Source of the DNA: Acidimicrobiia bacterium
GTDB lineage: Bacteria; Actinomycetota; Acidimicrobiia; Acidimicrobiales; SZUA-35
DNA length: 36,688 nt
Reading direction: 5' to 3'
NCBI GenBank assembly: GCA_003231975.1
Contig: QIKW01000170.1
Span: 1-36,688, forward strand
Of the stretch, positions 33,469-36,688 are shown piece by piece; position 1 is the first letter of the stretch, and each line of letters starts with the position of its first letter. Below the pieces are notes generated by a model that searched no databases, was not told the DNA's origin, and saw nothing but the letters and a program-made list of their open reading frames with translations. The position numbers were made by a program, and so were the translations under genes.

Positions 33469-35036
33469 CAAACGCCGACAACACGGGCGCCGCGGCGCCA
33501 GACCAGGTTGTTCTAGTTGTTGACTTCGGGGCTCAATACGCCCAACTGATTGCTCGCCGGGTCCGAGAGCTGAGGGTGTATTCAGAAATTGTTCCTCACA
33601 GCATCAGCGCAGACGAGGTTGCCAGTAGAAAGCCCGCCGCAGTGATCCTTTCTGGCGGGCCTGCCAGTGTTCACGTAGAGGGCGCCCCCCGGCTGGACCC
33701 TGAGATCTACGATCTTGGCATTCCCATTCTGGGAATTTGTTATGGGGCCCAACTGATCCCGCACCAGCTTGGCGGCGAGGTAGGCCGCAATGAGCGGGGC
33801 GAGTACGGGCGAACGGTGCTGAACCGCATTGCTGGATCCTCGTCTTCTCTCCTCCACGACGGGATTCCCTCCGAGCAGGTTGTTTGGATGAGTCACTTTG
33901 ATGCCATAACCGAAGTGCCGGAAGGTTTCGAGGCAACGGCCTCAACCCCTAACGCCCCGGTGGCCGCTTTCGAGTCCAGGGAGCGGAAGATCTACGGAGT
34001 TCAGTATCACCCCGAGGTTGCCCACACTCCCCATGGCATGGCCGCCATGGAACAGTTCCTACTGCGGGAATCCTTGTGTCGCCCTGACTGGACGATGGGC
34101 TCCGTGATCGACTCTTCGGTTCAGGCCATCCGCGCTCAGATCGGATCGGAGAAAGTCATTTGTGCCCTAAGCGGCGGGGTCGACTCGGCAGTAGCGGCGG
34201 CAATGGTGCACAAGGCGGTTGGCGACCAACTCACGTGCATCTATGTCGACACGGGCTTAATGCGGCTGAACGAGTCAGACCAGGTGGTCGAGACGTTTCA
34301 GAAACATCAGGGAATCGAACTCATTCACGTCGACGCTGGTGAGCGTTACTTTGAGCGCCTGGCCGGAGTGACCGAGCCCGAGACGAAACGCAAGATCATT
34401 GGCGAGTTGTTCATCCGGATTTTCGAAGACTTTGCCAGGGGTCTGGACGATGCCAAATTCCTGGTGCAAGGGACTCTGTATCCAGATGTAATTGAGTCTG
34501 GAACCAAAGACGCCGCCAAGATCAAGAGCCATCACAATGTTGGTGGCCTGCCAGATGATCTGAAGTTCGAACTGGTCGAGCCGCTTCGGAATCTGTTCAA
34601 AGACGAGGTGCGCAAAGTTGGGTCCGAGCTTGGCCTGCCAGACGACATCGTGCTGCGCCAACCGTTCCCGGGCCCCGGTCTGGGGGTGCGGATCATCGGC
34701 GAAGTCACTCCAGACAAGGTGGCGATTCTCCAGCACGCTGACGCCATTGTTCGAGAAGAGATTGCAGCCGCCGGGCTAGAACGTGATCTCTGGCAGTCGT
34801 TTGCCGTGTTGGCCGACATTCGCACCGTCGGGGTGATGGGCGACGAGCGCACGTACGCCCACCCAATAATCATCCGTGCCGTCACCTCTGATGATGCAAT
34901 GACCGCCGACTGGGCCCGCTTGCCGTATGAACTGCTAGAGCGGATGAGCAACCGGGTGATCAACGAGGTTGATGGCGTGAACCGGGTGGCATACGACATC
35001 ACGTCGAAGCCCCCGGGCACCATCGAGTGGGAGTAG
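33465..35036 (+). CDS. guaA: GMP synthase (glutamine-hydrolysing)
   Basis: This 523-aa enzyme converts XMP to GMP with ATP and glutamine, the last step of guanine nucleotide synthesis. The class I glutamine amidotransferase domain (about 10-205) shows [18 protein letters not shown], the nucleophile Cys in LGICYGAQ (C92), and the His/Glu pair in YGVQYHPEV. The PP-loop ATPase domain has [16 protein letters not shown]. The C-terminal dimerisation domain has [17 protein letters not shown] and ends [14 protein letters not shown]. Length is normal for the family. ATG 33465 overlaps the preceding stop (ATGA), so it is coupled to the IMPDH-like protein. A hairpin terminator follows. Confidence 0.98.
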   Translation: MTNADNTGAAAPDQVVLVVDFGAQYAQLIARRVRELRVYSEIVPHSISADEVASRKPAAVILSGGPASVHVEGAPRLDPEIYDLGIPILGICYGAQLIPHQLGGEVGRNERGEYGRTVLNRIAGSSSSLLHDGIPSEQVVWMSHFDAITEVPEGFEATASTPNAPVAAFESRERKIYGVQYHPEVAHTPHGMAAMEQFLLRESLCRPDWTMGSVIDSSVQAIRAQIGSEKVICALSGGVDSAVAAAMVHKAVGDQLTCIYVDTGLMRLNESDQVVETFQKHQGIELIHVDAGERYFERLAGVTEPETKRKIIGELFIRIFEDFARGLDDAKFLVQGTLYPDVIESGTKDAAKIKSHHNVGGLPDDLKFELVEPLRNLFKDEVRKVGSELGLPDDIVLRQPFPGPGLGVRIIGEVTPDKVAILQHADAIVREEIAAAGLERDLWQSFAVLADIRTVGVMGDERTYAHPIIIRAVTSDDAMTADWARLPYELLERMSNRVINEVDGVNRVAYDITSKPPGTIEWE

Positions 35037-35052
35037 GTCTGAAAAACGTGAC

Positions 35053-35077
35053 GGGCCGGGGCGTAATGCCCCGGCCC
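35053..35077. terminator. Bidirectional hairpin terminator after guaA
   Basis: A perfect 10-bp stem (GGGCCGGGGC / GCCCCGGCCC) with a GTAAT loop lies 16 bp after the guaA stop codon and 22 bp before the stop of the convergent Spondin-type gene. It lacks a T-run on the plus strand and probably serves both genes. Confidence 0.75.
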
Positions 35078-35099
35078 ATCTCGTAGTCGTTTGACGGTT

Positions 35100-36440
35100 C
35101 TAGTTGCTGTAGTTCCGGGTGATGGTGACCGTCGCCACCGGGCCCTTCCAGTCAAACTCTGGACCGAGATCGCCAACTCCACGAATGGTGCGATGACGAC
35201 GAATGACGCCGTTCTCGGCCAGCTCGGGGTTCGTTTCCCCGGTGCCAACTCCATCTCCGCCACAGAACGGAGCTGGTACCAAGTCGGTGTACCGCTCGGT
35301 GTTGATTTCGGTGCCAGCGTCGTAGGCCCGAACTCTGAAGCTCCGGGTCTGGCCTTCCTTCAGGTTAAACCTCTTGCTGTCAATGCCAGCAAACCCGTCA
35401 TTGGTGCAGATCAGCATCGAAACCATGCTCAGCCTGTTTCCGTCTGCTGTCAGCTGGAACGTTGCGGATTCGCCAGGTGCAATCGGTCCGTCACCCCCAA
35501 CCGTGCTGGCCCCAAGCCCGGCATCGTCGATGGCTGCTTTCAGGGCACCGGCCAAAACAGGAACGCCACCGTTCTCAGCAACTGCCTGAACCGCAGGGCT
35601 AGCGGCGCTGCCTCGTGAGAACACATCAACGCTGCGCTCATGAATAGCCACATTCGGCGGAGTCAAATACTGGCCTCCTGTCATGTTTTCAACAGTGATG
35701 GTGTAGGTGGGGGCTGGATCGTTGCGGGTAACAACGATTTCTGCTACTCGGCCTTTCCAGTCGAACTCTGGGCCAAGGTCTCCAACTCCACGGATGGTGC
35801 GGTGGATGCGGATTCTGCCGTTCTCTGCCAGCTCGGGGTCGGACTCGCCGCTGCCTTCGCCTTCGCCGCAGAATGGAGCAGGAACCAGATCAGCCCGAAG
35901 TTCGGTGTTGATCTCGGTGCCTGCGTCGTAGGCACGAAGGCGGGTGCGCTTGGTCTGGTCGTCTTTCAGCGGAAGCTGCCAAGTGTTCAGGCCAGCGAAG
36001 CCGTCGTTTGTGCAGATCAGCATCGAAACAATGCTTAGCCGTGGCTCGTCGGTTGTGAATTCAAAAGTTACTTCACCGCCGGGAGGTATCGGTGCGTCGG
36101 CTCCGACTCCGGTCAGGCCAAGCCCTTGATCATCGACGGCTGCCTGAAGCTCGGCGACAAGAGCGGGTACGTTGCCGTTCTCGGCTACGGCCTGGACACC
36201 AGGGCTAGCCGAGCGGTTTCGGCGGAACACCGAAACGTCTCTGTCGTGGGCAACAAAGACCGGAGGCGTCTGGTACTGACCCTCAGTCAAGTTTCTGTAT
36301 GTAACGGTATACGTCGGGGCGCTTTCGGTTGGGGCCGTACCATTCTCGGCCGAATCACTTTCCGCGCCGGCGGCTGGTGCCGCTAACGCTGGAATCAATA
36401 GCGCTGCGGCTACTGCCGCCGCTAGTCGAGTCCGCTTCAT
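35100..36440 (-). CDS. Secreted protein with two tandem Spondin_N-like domains
   Basis: This 446-aa protein has a classical signal peptide (MKRTRLAAAVAAALLIPALAAPAAGA, cut near residue 26), a short acidic linker, and two copies of a roughly 197-residue domain (about 44-240 and 247-443). Each copy reads like the Spondin_N domain: YTVT.RN-type start followed by Q-x-x-TPP, a Ser-rich SASP/AASP motif, SMLICTNDGFAG, YDAGTEINTE, DLVPAPFCG and GVGDLGPEFDWKG. Two Cys per copy could form a disulfide. The C-terminal halves are nearly identical, at the DNA level too, which suggests a fairly recent duplication or conversion. AGGAGG just before the ATG is strong. It is probably a cell-surface or matrix protein; partners are unknown. 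Confidence 0.88.
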   Translation of the reverse strand: MKRTRLAAAVAAALLIPALAAPAAGAESDSAENGTAPTESAPTYTVTYRNLTEGQYQTPPVFVAHDRDVSVFRRNRSASPGVQAVAENGNVPALVAELQAAVDDQGLGLTGVGADAPIPPGGEVTFEFTTDEPRLSIVSMLICTNDGFAGLNTWQLPLKDDQTKRTRLRAYDAGTEINTELRADLVPAPFCGEGEGSGESDPELAENGRIRIHRTIRGVGDLGPEFDWKGRVAEIVVTRNDPAPTYTITVENMTGGQYLTPPNVAIHERSVDVFSRGSAASPAVQAVAENGGVPVLAGALKAAIDDAGLGASTVGGDGPIAPGESATFQLTADGNRLSMVSMLICTNDGFAGIDSKRFNLKEGQTRSFRVRAYDAGTEINTERYTDLVPAPFCGGDGVGTGETNPELAENGVIRRHRTIRGVGDLGPEFDWKGPVATVTITRNYSN

Positions 36441-36456
36441 TCCTACCTCCTGTTTG

Positions 36457-36498
36457 CCCGGTCCAATGCCGGGGTCTGTTCACCCGGTCAGATGCCGG
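36457..36498. repeat. Direct repeat upstream of the Spondin-type gene
   Basis: CCCGGTC-two bases-ATGCCGG occurs at 36457-36472 and again at 36483-36498, 26 bp apart; only the two central bases differ. It lies 17-58 bp upstream of the Spondin-type start codon (minus strand), a fitting place for a pair of operators. Each half-site is also partly self-complementary (CCGG...CCGG). Binding factor unknown. Confidence 0.55.
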
Positions 36499-36554
36499 AT
36501 GCCTCAATCGAATCGGGAACTGGGCCAAGGCATGCCATTGGTCACAGCAGTTAC

Positions 36555-36582
36555 GTGGATGTTCAGACTGGTGAACATCCAC
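36555..36582. promoter_or_regulatory. Perfect 11-bp inverted repeat
   Basis: GTGGATGTTCA (36555-36565) and TGAACATCCAC (36572-36582) are perfectly complementary around a six-base loop. This is either a dyad operator for a dimeric repressor or a transcript hairpin; no T-run follows on either strand, so an operator or processing site is a bit more likely. It lies 115 bp upstream of the Spondin-type gene. Confidence 0.6.
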
Positions 36583-36634
36583 ATTAGTTCGGCTATTGCC
36601 TCACGCCTTCGGCCGATCTGGGTTGTCAGCTCAC

Positions 36635-36660
36635 CGCTTGTCGGCTCTGCCGACCAAGCG
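36635..36660. repeat. Hairpin near the right edge
   Basis: CGCTTGTCGGC and GCCGAC-C-AAGCG pair over 11 bp with one bulged C and a TCT loop. It could belong to the end of a gene beyond the window. The rest of 36441-36688 holds no open frame I can support. Confidence 0.45.
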
Positions 36661-36688
36661 AGACTGCTGTTTCATTGGTTCGGCTGTC

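Overview
The window looks like chromosomal DNA of a free-living actinobacterium (Actinomycetota). I base this on a small AfsR/DnrI-type (BTAD) regulator, the high-GC Gram-positive-restricted IMP-dehydrogenase-like protein next to guaA, GUG/UUG starts, candidate leaderless promoters (TANNNT, six bases, start codon) and a moderately high GC content. Acidimicrobiia is my best guess at class level, but no rRNA or marker tree is available here. I found no tRNA, rRNA, CRISPR array, transposase or phage gene.

Layout. Positions 1-270 hold a 92-bp tandem repeat with two hairpins per unit, running up to the stop codon of a HAD-family hydrolase (minus strand). TerC, groES and groEL follow on the plus strand; the groESL operon has a perfect CIRCE operator. 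A three-gene minus-strand operon (BTAD regulator, CapK/PaaK-like adenylating enzyme, small membrane protein; 4193-6950) is divergent from the centrepiece of the window.

The centrepiece is a 13-gene surface-polysaccharide locus at 7321-23561. It encodes sugar-nucleotide enzymes (Gfo/Idh/MocA dehydrogenase, DegT aminotransferase, AlgD/Ugd-type 6-dehydrogenase, two SDR epimerase/dehydratases), a GT4 glycosyltransferase, a phosphoglycosyl transferase that would start the repeat unit on lipid carrier, a Wzx-type flippase, a Wzy-type polymerase, a Wzz-type co-polymerase with an unusually long disordered cytoplasmic tail, an exported FN3 plus beta-helix protein, and two FemAB/GNAT-type acyltransferases. 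Most neighbours overlap by the four bases NTGA, so they are probably translated as one coupled unit. Together they can build, flip, polymerise and perhaps tailor a uronic-acid/amino-sugar polymer.

The rest (23590-36440) is mixed: a hypothetical gene, a 52-codon small gene with a CoA-pyrophosphatase-type Nudix gene, a DM13-domain membrane-anchored protein with a hypothetical partner, an ABC transporter pair, a YcaQ/AlkZ-like DNA glycosylase, two membrane proteins, a small conserved-looking protein, the IMPDH-like protein with GuaA, and a secreted protein made of two tandem Spondin_N-like domains. The right edge (36441-36688) carries direct and inverted repeats but no gene that I can support.
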